This document shows positions 19,269 to 31,514 of a stretch of DNA of 64,000 nt, piece after piece. The number at the start of each line of letters is the position of its first letter. The first letter of the stretch is position 1. The DNA comes from Chrysomallon squamiferum (Eukaryota > Mollusca > Gastropoda > Neomphalida > Peltospiridae): contig CM022679.1 in the NCBI GenBank assembly GCA_012295275.1, positions 5,736,157 to 5,800,156 on the forward strand. The letters run 5' to 3'. Made by a program: the position numbers and the translations under genes. The notes beneath the pieces are model-generated. The model saw nothing but the letters and a program-made list of their open reading frames with translations. It made no database searches and had not been told where the DNA came from.

Positions 19269-19759
19269 GCCTAATACTGTTAAAGTAAAAACAGTCAAAT
19301 TAAAAACTGTTGAGGTGTTTATTCATCGTTTATCACTTTGTTGACATTCAGAAACCAATTTTCAATTTTTCAGTGTTGTTAAACATTTTTTCGTTTCATC
19401 CTCTCCAACACCAGGCTTGCCAGTAACTAATTAAGTTATATCACATTACTTTTCCAGAAAGTAAACTTCATGTCTGCTTCTTCATCATATTTTCCCAGAC
19501 CTGTATTAAATCAGTTCTGATGTGTTGCCAGACTCTTACAGTCTTTCATTTCTTGCTCACATCATGGTAGGTTTCAATGACTAAATAATTTGTCAAATTG
19601 TATAAAAACCCGAGACAAACAGACTGCTTGTTCCATTGCCCCATCTGTCTGTGAGTGTGTTCTGATTGGATACGACACTGAGTAAAAAGACTCAATTTGT
19701 TTTTATTGAGGACTAATTTAAAAACCTTTTTAGCTAAATGACACTCAGACACAGAGACA

Positions 19760-19760
<1 letters not shown>

Positions 19761-19804
<44 letters not shown>
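19761..19804 (+). repeat. (AC)n microsatellite
   Basis: About 22 AC repeats. Confidence 0.97.
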
Positions 19805-19809
<5 letters not shown>

Positions 19810-20258
19810 CTTGTATTCCGTTGTTATCAGACAGCCATTAACAAGATTGGTGCACATTGTCGAGTGTTGTTTTAGAATTCTAATGTGAGGTATTGGCTCA
19901 TTCTGTCAATGATTTTTCAAGTGAATATTGAAGGTTTGCATTGCCTCCAGTACATTAGCTTTCTCTCATCTCTTTTGTATTGAATAAACCTGGTTTAATG
20001 TTAAGCTTTCATTAAATGTTATTTTGCCTGTCTGCTGGTGGTGTATTGGTTATTGTTTTTCAATTTCAAATCCAAATCTGGTGGCTCCATTTAACATCTT
20101 AATAACTTATGCAAATAGCATGTAAATGTACATAAAGAATGTGGCATTAAAAGGTATTTTTCTGACTAATGGTGATGTAAGTGTAGTAAATATATTATGT
20201 ATGAAACTGACCTTGATTCAAGAATATGTTTTAGTCTTAGATTAAAAAATATACACTG

Positions 20259-20260
<2 letters not shown>

Positions 20261-20300
<40 letters not shown>
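20261..20300 (+). repeat. (GT)n microsatellite
   Basis: 20 GT repeats, followed about 110 bp later by (AC)12 at 20414-20437. The pair is complementary. Confidence 0.97.
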
Positions 20301-20302
<2 letters not shown>

Positions 20303-20884
20303 ACACAAAAACATATTTCCACACAGATATACAAATCAAACAGAGACACATGCTGATATAAACATACAGGTCAACACACTTCGAAGTACATATATATACA
20401 AGACACATCCATTCACACACACACACACACACACACAGATGCACATACACAGACATACACAACCACACCAAGATCAACACCACACACACACAAGTACACT
20501 TGTTCATTGCAAGACATTTAAACTACATCTTACTGTAATTACAGATTTAATATCTTCACAATATGAGATGTCTGCTGACCAGACTTGAGAGAAACAATCA
20601 CAGTTATAACACTTTCAGTAAATACATCCATCTGTTCTCGATTTTATTTCACTTACAGACAGATTCAGAAATCAGTTTGCTTGTTTTTCTGATGTGCATT
20701 AAGGTAATTAGTAATGAAACTGTATTAGTGAAAGTGTTAAAAACAAAATAAAGAGCTGGAGTGTCGTTGTATTAAACTGTGATAAGTGATTTTTTATTGC
20801 CTGTTAAAATGTCTGGACAGATTCTGTGAGCAATCTAAATAGAACAGAACAGACATGGTGTTGTGCATAAACAGTCTAAGTATA

Positions 20885-21155
20885 CTTTATATCCTTGTTA
20901 GTGAATGTTTATTTATTATATCCTTGTTAGTGATTGTTTTATTTATTATATCCTTGTTAGTGAATGTTTATTTATTATATCCTTGTAAGTGATTGTTTAT
21001 TATATCCTTGTTAGTGATTGTTTTATTTATTGTATCCTTGTAAGTGATTGTTTTATTTATTATATCCTTGTTAGTGATTGTTTTATTTATTATATTCCTT
21101 GTTAGTGATTGTTTTATTTATTATATCCTTTGTAAGTGATTGTTTTATTTATTTT
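20885..21155 (+). repeat. Minisatellite, period about 30 bp
   Basis: About nine units of TATCCTTGTTAGTGATTGTT plus TTATTTAT. They vary mainly in T-run length and a GTTAG/GTAAG alternation. Confidence 0.95.
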
Positions 21156-21319
21156 AGACATCAGTCTTTGCAAATGGTGAAAATAGAAAAATGCTATACA
21201 GATGGATGAATGTTGTCATTTTTCTGTTTGTAACATTTAAAATATGTGAAGCTTTCCTGACAGACTGAGGCTGTGTTAATTGTGCATTGATTTTATTCAG
21301 TTAATTATATACTTTTTTA

Positions 21320-21321
<2 letters not shown>

Positions 21322-21414
<93 letters not shown>

Positions 21415-21422
21415 TGTGTGTG
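21322..21422 (+). repeat. (GT)n microsatellite, 100 bp
   Basis: About 50 GT repeats with one T interruption near 21412. It is among the longest pure tracts in the window. Confidence 0.98.
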
Positions 21423-22900
21423 ATCGCTCTCGGGTAGGAAATTAGTACAAACATTAACTTGTAAAATATATTTGGTTTTCCTCTACAATAATGAACAAAT
21501 GTATATTTATATATGTCAGTGCTTCGTGATGTACCACCAGGTTAATTGACCTTTGTGAACAATTATAATAAAAGAAACTGTTAATGCATTAATCTCACTG
21601 GGGACACGTTACATGAAAGAGATCTAGCATTTTATCATTAACAGTTACTTACACCCAGTAGCTGTTAATATAATAAAACTGGAGGTACCAGTGAACCAAC
21701 TGTTGTTTGAAAGTTATGACTCTGTTTAACATAATTCTGTCACACATTCACTGCTGATGAGATTTTACCTCTGCCATTAACTGACAATTCCTGAACTCAG
21801 ACTGTGGAAGGTTGCACAAAATCACTCATTTTTTAGACAGACATTGATTTCTTTTCTTTTTTTACAACAGTAGCTAACTGCTACTAATGAAACATTGATG
21901 CAGACATTGGAGCAGAATTTAACTTAGTCAGACAATGAATGCCCTAGGGTGGGGAATTACTACAAACATTAACTTGTAAAATAATGTTTGTTTTTCCTTT
22001 ACCAGTAATGAATACATAGGCAATGAAATAAAAGACAAATGAAAAGGTTATCAGACAGTGGAACAAAATACAGCTTAGTTAGACCAAGAGTTCAGAATCA
22101 CCATAAGTGATAACTGTGGTGTGCCTCTTTATCCTGTTCCAACCGTATCCCACATCTACAAAATGAAACAGTCGTAAATGAAATAATAGCTGCTGAAGAC
22201 ATTGAAGGAAATTAATTTTAATCAAGTCGTTCAGCCTTAAACCAAGTGTGGACAATCAGCAAAGTCAACGGATTTGAGATTTCCTTTTTCCCTGTTCCAA
22301 CCAGGTCTCAGAACACCTAAAAGAATTGATAAAACATTATAATACAATCAGTATCATTCAGGTTTTTGTCCTGTTCCAGCCAGCACTTCTTACATGTAAA
22401 ATGTAAGTATCAAAGAGTTAAGTTTTTCCTTTACTGAAAATGTTATTAATATTTATTTATATGTAAAGCAAATACCATGGTCTTTCATCCATTGTATTCA
22501 GTGTTTTGTTAAGACATGTCTGTCTATCTTCTAATTTTTAAATTATTATATATATTTCCATGAGTAATAAATGAAGAATAGCATGACAGCTGTTTGCTTG
22601 TAATACATTGTGATACCCTAGCCTTTGGTATGTATAACATTGTAACAAGTGAACAGTTACATTATACTACTTAGTGATACAGTACCCTGTGCTCTGTTTT
22701 GGTGGAATTATTCCTGCATTTTATCAGGACATGTTGGCAATATTTTACTGGTGGCATTTCAAAAACTAGAAACAAGAATCACTTGAACTTGCAAGAACAA
22801 AATTAATTTTCATCCAAACATATATCTGACAAGATTGTCATTTTTTTCAGTTAAAAAAAAATAAAAATCAATCATCTGTTGAAAAAGATGACTGGACAGA
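21423..22900. other. AT-rich sequence with a recurring CCTGTTCCA motif
   Basis: CCTGTTCCAACC or CCTGTTCCAGCC occurs near 22133, 22293 and 22371, and again at 54536. The copies suggest degraded members of one dispersed element. No gene is recognised. Confidence 0.4.
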
Positions 22901-22916
22901 TTACTTGTTTCTGTTT

Positions 22917-23145
22917 TTTTTTTTTTTTTTTTTTTTTTTGAATGACAAAATTCACAGACATACATAATGATTTTCTTTCTTTTTTAGCTACATAACTGGG
23001 AAGCTTGATTTACTTTTTCTTTCTTTTCTCTTTTTTTTTTTTTTTTTTGCTTTTGTCTTTTTTAAATTATCAAAATTACTTCCCCATAAGAAGAATTTAA
23101 AAAAAGAAAGAATTATAATAGTGCTTATATTTTTTTTCTCTCTCT
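22917..23145 (+). repeat. Poly-T and pyrimidine-rich patches
   Basis: Poly-T lies at about 22917-22939, T/C-rich sequence at 22975-23050, and a short (TC)n at 23137-23152. Confidence 0.85.
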
Positions 23146-23408
23146 CTCTCTCTATCTTGACCTTTTCAGCTAAAATAGCTTCACATAGAAATGACTAGTT
23201 AAGCTTTATTCGTCATTACTTCAGACATTATAAAAATGTTGTCTCTTCTCATCAATACATCAGCTCTAGCTGAACAGAACACTGTGTTCTTTCTTCTAAA
23301 ACATCAGTCACTGCAACACTTCTTTCATCAATTAGAAATTGTAATTGACTTTTTTTGCTCTGTTGACATTCCGTCGAGTTGGTTTCCTGTCATGTCACAA
23401 CATCTTAC

Positions 23409-23460
23409 AGGTCGACTTCCTTGGGTTGTGGCGATGACTTCCTCTGTGTCCAATATCGAT
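23409..23460 (-). other. Candidate coding exon
   Basis: On the - strand a pyrimidine-rich acceptor (CATTACTCTGTCGACAG) precedes 52 bases that are open in one frame (SILDTEEVIATTQGSRP), followed by a good donor (GTAAGATG). The segment has CpGs and balanced composition, unlike its surroundings. It begins needing two bases from an upstream exon and ends on a codon boundary. The + strand is also open across it (23236-23475, 79 codons). The product is not recognised. Confidence 0.25.
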
Positions 23461-23899
23461 CTGTCGACAGAGTAATGAGACAGAGCATCTGAGAGCCAGA
23501 GGCAGAGATTCTCTGGGATTATCACTTGCCTGTTTGTTCACATAACAGGTAGTCACTGCGTGTGGTGTAAGTATTGGTTGTATTGCTTGGCTTTGGATTT
23601 CTTGTTGTCGGTGTTGACGTGGTATGCTGGTTGGTAAAACAATGGGTGTACTGGTGGCTGCTTCCTTATTTCTCGTAACTGGAAGACTTAATTTCCCATT
23701 CTAATCATGTTTATTGGTTAAAAACAAGCGACAGGTCTACTGAATTCCACTTCCTGGTTTCTGTAATAGGAAGAGTTAAATTTTCGTTGCTTCCATGTGA
23801 AAAGTTTAAAGAGCAGTGGGCATGAATTCTGTCAGTGGAAGAATTAAATACACATACTAGCTGTGTCTTCAAAGATCAGTGAGATGTTGTTTTCCCATT

Positions 23900-23992
23900 T
23901 CCACATATATATATATATATATAGAATCACACATATACACACTCACATACATACACACACACACTCACACACACACATAATTACATACATGA
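23900..23992 (+). repeat. (TA)n / (CACA)n compound microsatellite
   Basis: (AT)n at about 23905-23922 is followed by imperfect ACAC/ATAC repeats to 23985. Confidence 0.9.
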
Positions 23993-24280
23993 GTTTGAGT
24001 GTGTATATTTATAGACAGTTTAAACAAAGTTTGCTTTTAACTACTTCTTGAGTTATCTAGTTTGGCAGGTGTTGTCCATTCCTACCAGTTTCTGCTTACA
24101 ATGCAAAGGTTCATATACAAAATATGATTCACTCATTATAAGAAATGAATCAATAACTAGGAGTTACATAAAAGCTATACTGGTCATTTGTATGTTCCAT
24201 AAAATATACACTTTAAGAAAATGATCCTTAAACATCATTTTACAAATAGATCACATAACACATTTACAGTACAATCAACA

Positions 24281-24301
24281 AAAAAAAAAAAAAAAAAAAA
24301 A
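24281..24301 (+). repeat. Poly-A tract
   Basis: About 21 A. Confidence 0.9.
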
Positions 24302-24367
24302 ATTATCAAGTTTAAAAAAACTGAATCTTAACAAACAGCAGTGTTGTATTAGTTGCAGCCATTTTAT

Positions 24368-24368
24368 A

Positions 24369-24400
<32 letters not shown>
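24368..24400 (+). repeat. (AAT)n microsatellite
   Basis: About 11 AAT repeats. Confidence 0.97.
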
Positions 24401-24401
<1 letters not shown>

Positions 24402-24473
24402 CTAAATTAACAAAAAGCTAAAATATTGATATCAAATATTATTTTTAATCATTTTCTTCAATTCTTCCCTCAC

Positions 24474-24518
24474 CTGTTGTTGTCTTCAAAGTTGGCGCCA
24501 ATCACTTCGAGGTATAAT
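24474..24518 (-). other. Candidate coding exon
   Basis: A - strand segment of 45 bases ends at a GTGAGG donor and begins after AAAACAG. One frame reads LYLEVIGANFEDNN, with a natural amino-acid mix. The acceptor lacks a pyrimidine tract, which weakens the exon model. The frame extends upstream (QNR), so this may instead be a coding remnant of a mobile element. Not recognised. Confidence 0.2.
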
Positions 24519-24593
24519 CTGTTTTGACATTTTGTTAATACAGATTTGTTATTTTTCTATTCTGGGCATGCTCCTTGTGTACATCCTAAAGTC

Positions 24594-24601
24594 AACCGGT
24601 T
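24594..24601. promoter_or_regulatory. AACCGGTT palindrome
   Basis: CAACCGGTTG (24593-24602) is a perfect 10-bp palindrome containing the Grainyhead-type AACCGGTT core. It is isolated and function is unknown. Confidence 0.25.
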
Positions 24602-24854
24602 GGCTGTTTAAGATATTGGATTGGACTTAATGTTGCTGTAGCTGCATGCCCTGGGTGTCGGCCACTGGGTTTCTGGGTCTTGTCCTGTGTTTTATCTTGA
24701 TTGTTTTCATCATCAGATCGGCTTCCATTTTCATTGCAGCTGACATTTTGTTATTATCGAAGATTAGGTCTCTGCAGTAACAATCAATGGTTATATTACT
24801 TCATCAAGGAGCCTCATAAATCACTCGCAGGCCTCTTTAACGTCAGCTTATACA

Positions 24855-24935
24855 GCTTCCCAGGGCTGCGAGATGAAGGTTAGAGCACTGGCTTCGGGCA
24901 TGGTAAGACAAAGGATCAATCCTTTAAAATGGACG
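24855..24935 (+). mobile_element. tRNA-like SINE head
   Basis: GAAGGTTAGAGCACTGGCTTC resembles a tRNA A-box region, and GGATCAATCC (24913-24922) a degenerate B box, at tRNA-like spacing. It is followed by a T-run. It is most likely a diverged tRNA-derived SINE rather than a functional tRNA, because acceptor-stem pairing is not evident. Confidence 0.45.
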
Positions 24936-25265
24936 CGCCAGAATATTTTTTTTATTCCAGTCTTTCTGTAAATAGAAATATAATAATAGTACTGGATTTT
25001 TAATCCATTCTAGATTTTTGTAAACAGAAATATAATAAAATACTGGATTTTTGATCCAATGTAGACTTTTTTGAAATAGTGAATGTTATGTATTGTTCAC
25101 GGGAAGGTGTATATTAAAGATCACTTGCAGCTAATTGATAACAGTAGCTTACAAAATGCAAGCAGTGGGTTTCTTCTTAGTTATATTATCATTATACAAA
25201 ATTAGATTTGTTTGATTCATAAAAATCAATAAATTAATTAATTCTTCGAAATTATATGTGAGTTA

Positions 25266-25267
<2 letters not shown>

Positions 25268-25296
<29 letters not shown>

Positions 25297-25298
25297 AT
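25268..25298 (+). repeat. (TA)n microsatellite
   Basis: A (TA)n tract. A second lies at about 25503-25521. Confidence 0.95.
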
Positions 25299-25521
25299 GT
25301 TCAAATGTCAATTTGTATTATGTAATTAAAAAAAATAATAATAATCTAAACTAAATTTACATTTAACTGAGAGGGAAGAAATATATTTATTGTTTTAAAT
25401 TACAGCTAATGTATCTAATTTCATTCATAAAATGAAACAATAAAAACTACATACATACACAGTAAAAGCCATATATAAACAACAAAGATTAACATAAAAA
25501 AAATATATATATATATATATA

Positions 25522-26420
25522 ATTTCCTTGATAAGTCAACTTAAACATTTTTATTTTTTTATTTTCTAATTTTTGATAAAGAATGGCAATGTTTATTGTT
25601 AACAACTCTTTTTTAAAGTAATGTTGAATTTTACAGTGTCACTCTCAGCCTTGGCAGGACATTTTCCTGTATTAAAAAAATTGCTTACTTAAAACCTTTT
25701 CAGTGCCGTATTTGGGCATAACACATACTTTTTTCAAAATTATCTGTATGAAATACAAGTGGTTAACTGTTATGTCTAGATATCTCACAGACATCTTGGA
25801 TGTCAAGATATCTGGCCAGCAGTGTTGAAATGGTTAATGTATTGTTTATTTAGGATTTACATTATTAAACAGTTTACATGTCATCAGGATAGGATTTACA
25901 TGTACTGATGGTCTGTGTGCTATTTTCCCATTACAGCCAGAAGCTCACAGCAGCTACATAAAAGGCAGCATTATGTACTGTCTTGTCTGTAAAGTCTTAT
26001 TGTTAAAGGAAAATTGTTTCCAGATGTTTGACATTCAGTTACTAATGACAGAAAAGTGATCATGGTGTTCCTTTGGACAGTTTCATCTTCCCATGATTTT
26101 TACTGTTGAAGGTTCTGGAATAAAAATTTTTCATGTTCCTTTTGTAATCAGACTGTGTTTTAAAAAAAATGAGCTGGTATAAAAATTTGGTACAGTACCT
26201 AGCATGGGTAATAAATCATTAAATAAATGATTGACATCCAATAGCTGATGATAAAAAAAATTAATTGAAATTTTCTGATGATGTCATTTGAAAAAAATGA
26301 AAAAATGAAAAAAAGAAAAAAAAAGAAAGTCAGCAAAAAGAAAACAAGAATTTTTGTTTAAAGAATATTTTAAATGAGATTTTGCGAGTGGGCAATTGGT
26401 TTAGTTGGTCTGAAGTTAAG
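25522..26420. other. AT-rich sequence without recognised genes
   Basis: An A-rich GAAAAA tract lies near 26290-26330. Nothing else is supported. Confidence 0.6.
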
Positions 26421-26429
26421 CATAAGCTA

Positions 26430-26505
26430 GTGTATATGTATGTATTTACATGTACATATGTGTTTGTGTATTATATGTGTGTGTGTGTATATATATATAT
26501 ATATA
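26430..26505 (+). repeat. TATG / GT / TA compound microsatellite
   Basis: GTATATGTATGTAT leads to (GT)n and then (AT)n. Confidence 0.9.
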
Positions 26506-26879
26506 GACACCTTGAATACAGGTTCAGTACACAAGATGATAACTGTCAGTGTTGATTATACCACTATAACTAACTACATTCCACAATTACACAAGTTGGC
26601 AGATTTTACACATCCTGTCTTTCTAAATCACACTGCAAATTTACGTAACAAGACTTAATATAAAATTATTTCTGGAATGAGTATATACCTGTTGTGTAAA
26701 CTCTTGTTTATGTTACTCTCTAACTATATATAACTTATACAGTGCAATGTAGTTGTAAACCTGTGTGTCCTCTTGTCTGTTACTGCTATTCATTCATACT
26801 GAATCAGCTGCTTGTAAACTATGTAATGATAATGAACCTGTTGGGGAAAAAAGCCGTATTTTATATCCTGAAAAAAATT

Positions 26880-27258
26880 CGTGAAACATCTCGATCCCTG
26901 TCCTTCATTTGTTCCCTTACTCCTTTCATTTCCTACTTCTTTCACTGACTATTTTCTTCTTTCCATTTCTGTTTTTATCTCTTCATCCATCTGTTTTCTT
27001 CTTTGTTTTCTTCACATCCATTCATTTGTCTTTTTGTTTTTCTTCATTTCATTCTTGCTCTCCTGTTTCTTCTTTATTTATTGTTTTTTCTTAATTCATT
27101 CCACTTCTTTGCCTATTTTATTTATTTCTTCTTCCTTCTTTCATTCCATGCAACCTTAATTTGTTTTTAATTTTGAGTCTATCTTCTATACCTTTTCACT
27201 TTTCAATAATACTTGTTTTCTTTTCTTTTTCATTCTTGTCTTCTTTCTCTTCTATTAC

Positions 27259-27330
<72 letters not shown>

Positions 27331-27430
27331 CTTCTGCACACTTCTTTACTTTTGTCTCTGTGTATCTCTTTGTAGCGTTCTTTCTTTCTTTCCTTCACTT
27401 CATCATATTCTCTGCTCCTGATATATTAGG
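26880..27430 (+). repeat. Polypyrimidine tract with (TC)n core
   Basis: About 550 bp with very few purines on the + strand, containing a perfect (TC)n of about 65 bp (27263-27327). The open frames here are Phe/Ser/Leu-rich artefacts. Confidence 0.95.
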
Positions 27431-27619
27431 TTAGACTGAAAACTACCTGGGAGGCCAAAATGACAGATTGAAGTACTCAGAAATTGACTGTTTTTGTTTT
27501 ACCATCCTGAAAGAACCTTGTTGAAACTAGACTGCAGTATTCTAGCATCAGGTCATCGAAACTGAGTCAAAGGTTAAATGAAATTTAACAAAGGAAAACA
27601 ATTTTGTAATTATTGTTGT

Positions 27620-27621
<2 letters not shown>

Positions 27622-27663
<42 letters not shown>
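27622..27663 (+). repeat. Poly-T tract, 42 bp
   Basis: Uninterrupted T after GTTGTGG. Confidence 0.98.
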
Positions 27664-27668
<5 letters not shown>

Positions 27669-27734
27669 ATATTCTGACATCTTGCTGTTAAGGTTAAGAC
27701 TAGTTCATCCTGTAGATATACATGATTCACTTAA

Positions 27735-27867
27735 GTACACATATACACACACAAACACATACACACACACGCATACACATACACACACACAAAGAATCTT
27801 CATACACTTAAACAGATCCATACAAAGACAATTATGCATAGCTACATAATTACAGAAACAAACATAC

Positions 27868-27898
<31 letters not shown>

Positions 27899-28000
27899 AT
27901 ACATATAATACATATAAACCATGCATACACATAGATACATGCACCCACATAGACACATGCACCCACCATACTCAAGACTATATATGCACCCAGCTGGCAA
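27735..28000 (+). repeat. ACAC / CATA / TA microsatellite cluster
   Basis: Imperfect (AC)n at 27740-27795, (CATA)n at 27862-27882, (TA)n at 27880-27900, then CATA-rich sequence to about 27960. Confidence 0.9.
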
Positions 28001-28324
28001 ACAAACACACAGCACAGACACAAACTGTGCATGAAAACAGACGTGCTATCATAACACATCTTTTCATTTTTATCTTATTTCTTCTGCAGGCAGTACATAA
28101 ATTAATTGTGCAGTTTATCATCTGTGAATTAATTGTTCCTGGTTTTAGTCTGCTGCTTAAGTACTAATCAGATCACATATGCTGGCAATATTCTTTGAGT
28201 TTTTAACTTTTCTGTAAGTGATGCTGCAATGGTCTGCCATTATTGTTGCTCTCTGTAAGAAGAAATTGATTGGCTATCTGATTGCCAAAGGCAGCAGCAA
28301 CAATCAGTTAATTGATTGACTATT

Positions 28325-28765
28325 AGGTTGTCCATAATCCTGCAGTTTTATTGTCTGTTAGAAAATCCATATTCCTACAGTTTTGTTGTCTGTAGGAAGT
28401 CCAAAGACCTGCATTTTATTGTCTGTTAGGAAATTCATAGTCCTTCAGTTTTACTGTCAGTTAGAAAATCCATAGTCCTACAATTTTATTGTCTGTAAGA
28501 AGTCCGTAGTCCTTCATTTTATTGTCTTTTAGGAAATCCATAGTCTACAGCTTTATTGTCTGTTAGAAAATCCATAGTCCTACAGTTTTATTGTCTGTTA
28601 GAAAATCCATAGTCATACAGTTTTATTGTCTGTTAGAAAATCCATAGTCCTACAGTTTTATTGTCTGTTAGAAAATCCATAGTCATACAGTTTTATTGTC
28701 TGTTAGAAAATCCATAGTCCTACAGTTTTATTGTCTGTTGGATGTCCATAGTCCTGCACCTATTT
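28325..28765 (+). repeat. Minisatellite, period about 36 bp
   Basis: About 12-13 units of TCCATAGTCCTACAGTTTTA plus TTGTCTGTTAGAAAA. Left units are diverged. The right six are nearly identical and alternate TCCTACAG with TCATACAG, suggesting a recent two-unit (about 72 bp) amplification. Confidence 0.95.
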
Positions 28766-28784
28766 ATCCTCAGTTACAGTGCAA

Positions 28785-28850
28785 GCTGTAGTGTACTGAT
28801 ACTCGCGTGAGGAATGAAGGATCGGTCCTCTCCGATCAATCACCATCACT
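28785..28850 (+). mobile_element. SINE-family head fragment
   Basis: GCAAGCTGTAGTGTACTGATACTCGCGTGAGGAATGAAGGATCGGTCCTC has a tRNA-like shape with a B-box-like GGATCGGTCC near 28820. CpGs are retained here, unlike in other copies. Confidence 0.35.
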
Positions 28851-29224
28851 AACAAATGAAGTAATTACTTGCAGTATCAGTTTTCTCAATCACTAAATGA
28901 ACAATTTCATTTTCCCATGATTTGTTAAATGTTCTGGAATAATTTTTTAATGTCTTACGTAATCAGAGAGTGTTTTGAACATAATGACCTGGTATAAAAA
29001 GAATTGGTGCAGCATGCCACAGTTAACAAACATAAGAACATCACAGTGTATTAAATTAACTGTGGTTATTAGATATCGGACAATTTAATAGACGTTTTGA
29101 ATTCTAACAAAGAAAAACAAAATGTCTTCTACCATGTCTGTCAGTCATATTACAGTCATAGTAAGTACTGTTTTACATGGATGTTGCCTTACCAGTGTTT
29201 GAATGTTAAATAGTGATTAGATGT

Positions 29225-29675
29225 ACACTTAGGAGGATTAAACATTTATTAGTAAGTATAAAAGACTAAGATATTTAAAAAAAATTATCAGCCGATATAA
29301 AAGACAGATATTTTAAACTTACCCATCAAAATAAAAGACTGAGATATTTTAAATGTTTATCAGTCAGTATAAAATACTTTTAGATATTTTGAATGTTTAT
29401 CAGTCAATATAAAAAACTTTTATAGATATTTTAAATGCTTATCAGTCAATATAAAAAAACTTTTATAGATATTTTAAATATTTATCAGTCAATATAAAAA
29501 AACTTTTAGATATTTTAAATATTTATCAGTCAATATAAAAAAACCTTTTATAGATATTTTAAATGTTTATCAGTCAACATAAAAAACTTTTAGATATTTT
29601 AAATATTTATCAGTCAACATAAAAAACTTTTAGATATTTTAAATATTTATCAGTCAATATAAAAAAACTAGGAGA
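29225..29675 (+). repeat. Minisatellite, period about 43-48 bp
   Basis: About ten units of TTTATCAGTCAATATAAAA then AACTTTTAGATATTTTAAA. Confidence 0.95.
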
Positions 29676-29761
29676 TGCTTTAAACTTATCTGTAGATATT
29701 ACGACAACAAAAATAATTTTCAATTGGTTCCTGAAACTGATACTAACAACATTTACTCATT

Positions 29762-29817
29762 TGTTGTAGATGGCGGCTGTGTTACTGTGGTGTGATTTAA
29801 TTTGCCCGCTGGTTACC
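29762..29817 (+). promoter_or_regulatory. YY1-like motif overlapping an ATG
   Basis: TAGATGGCGGCTGTG at 29767-29781 matches the YY1-type core ATGGCGGC. The ATG (29770-29772) opens a 16-codon frame (MAAVLLWCDLICPLVT then stop). TTGTTGTAG upstream could be an acceptor. CpG content rises locally. It is a possible promoter or exon; the evidence is thin. Confidence 0.2.
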
Positions 29818-30059
29818 TAGACGCAGCATCCTCAGTGTTTGACATTTAGATTTTCATTGCTATTCTTACTTGGGCCTCGGTTGTCTAAATTAATCTGCAT
29901 TAAATAGAAATTAATTTCTCTTGAGTTATTCGATGCCTGCTTCCTGACAGATTTCAGCTGGTTTGGCAATGTGAGAAAGTGTTTAGTTGGGAAAATGATT
30001 AGCTGAAAGTATGTTCTGGGTTTCAAAGCCCACCATTATATTTCCTTGTCTGGCTTTTA

Positions 30060-31450
30060 ATAATAATTCAGGTCGTTGCCAAGAAAATGTCGTAACAATA
30101 ATAAAGTAGATGTTAATTTTTAGTAGTAATGATAAAACAGTATTTTTATTTTTGAAAGTTAAATAATGGCATAATATAATAAGAAAAGAATTAAAATGAA
30201 TGATATAATGGCATAATATAATATGTGTGTGTTATGAAATAATGATAAGGCTTAATGTTAAAAAGTGTTCATTTTTCATTGAATATTAATTTAATTTTAC
30301 CTGTGTAGACATTTCAGATTCACATCTTCAAACAAGTAGGATGTTTTGGTAACACAAATGTAAAATTAACAGTGTGTTATATGTGCTGTCAGATTTCATA
30401 CTGGAACAAACATTTGTTTTATGAATCAAGGCATTAGCTATGACATTGACAGATGACAATATTAAGTGTAAGTTAATAACCGATGTTAACTAGGTTCCAG
30501 ATAATGATGAAGAATTGCCAGATCAGGCTAACTATTTTTTATTTTGTTTTTATGTCATCACATTTTAACTCATTATACTATTAGCATGAAGTTTCACAGG
30601 TTACAGGATCAGTCCTGTTCAGAGCATTTGTTGAGGTAAAAACTTTTGAAAACTTCATTTTCAAATAGCTTGGTATTTTCATTCCTGTCTGATAGTCATA
30701 TATCATAACACAAAAAACAAAATGGATAACATCAGTTAACTGTTAATATAAAAATGTATTGTTGAATTTACCTTTTATTACTCATTCTGTCACACAGTGC
30801 ATTAAAAATTGGTCCTACTTACTTGTAAATGTCTTCATAAAGAAATGTGAATATTTAAGAAAAATAAAATGTTTTTAATAAAAATTTCTGTAATTTAAAC
30901 AGACCCTCTTGTCAGTTTCTTTGTAAGGTAATACATCAAAGACATTTTTTTATTTAAAAAAAAACAAATTCTTTTTTTTAAATATCAAATTTTCTTTGCC
31001 ACTTAATTAAATTTTTTTTTTTTTTTTTTTTAAATGTCAGTTGTCAGTATTAAAAAATATTCACCAGATGCAGATTTGTGAAAAGCGACACAGAATCTAA
31101 CCATTCTGAAAGATCACTACTGTACTGTCACCATCATCCTAGCATACATCGTGGTTTACTACTGCACCAATATGGAAATTTAACTCAGAAGCCACAGATT
31201 GAGAGATTTTAATTTCCCTCTTATTGAGTCATTGCTGTGAAAAATTTAATTGGATAACATGCTCAGTTTGATATTTAATCCTTAGTTTTATTGAGATAAC
31301 CAATCCTTTGAGATACTTTTTTGGTTCAGATTTCATTTCAGTATATTGCAAGAGATAGCAGTGAGTTTTTCTAAATCGTTGATGGTTGTGAGTTAAAATC
31401 TCCATTTAGAGGATACCGTAAAGTTCTCTAATGTGACATCATTTTGTGTT
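30060..31450. other. AT-rich sequence
   Basis: A SINE B-box-like fragment (ACAGGATCAGTCCTGTT) sits at 30602-30618 and a poly-T at about 31010-31032. No gene is seen. Confidence 0.6.
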
Positions 31451-31514
31451 TGTGTTTGTTTTGCTTAAAGGTTTGAAACAGGTATAGTTAATTCAAAAAT
31501 ATATATATATAAAA

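Noticed and set aside
26881-27434. Overlapping Ser/Phe/Leu-rich frames
   Set aside because: They are translations of a polypyrimidine tract and (TC)n microsatellite.
29806-29822. RFX X-box (GTTACCTAGACGC)
   Set aside because: Only the left half-site GTTACC matches. The right half should read (A/G)G(C/T)AAC and does not.
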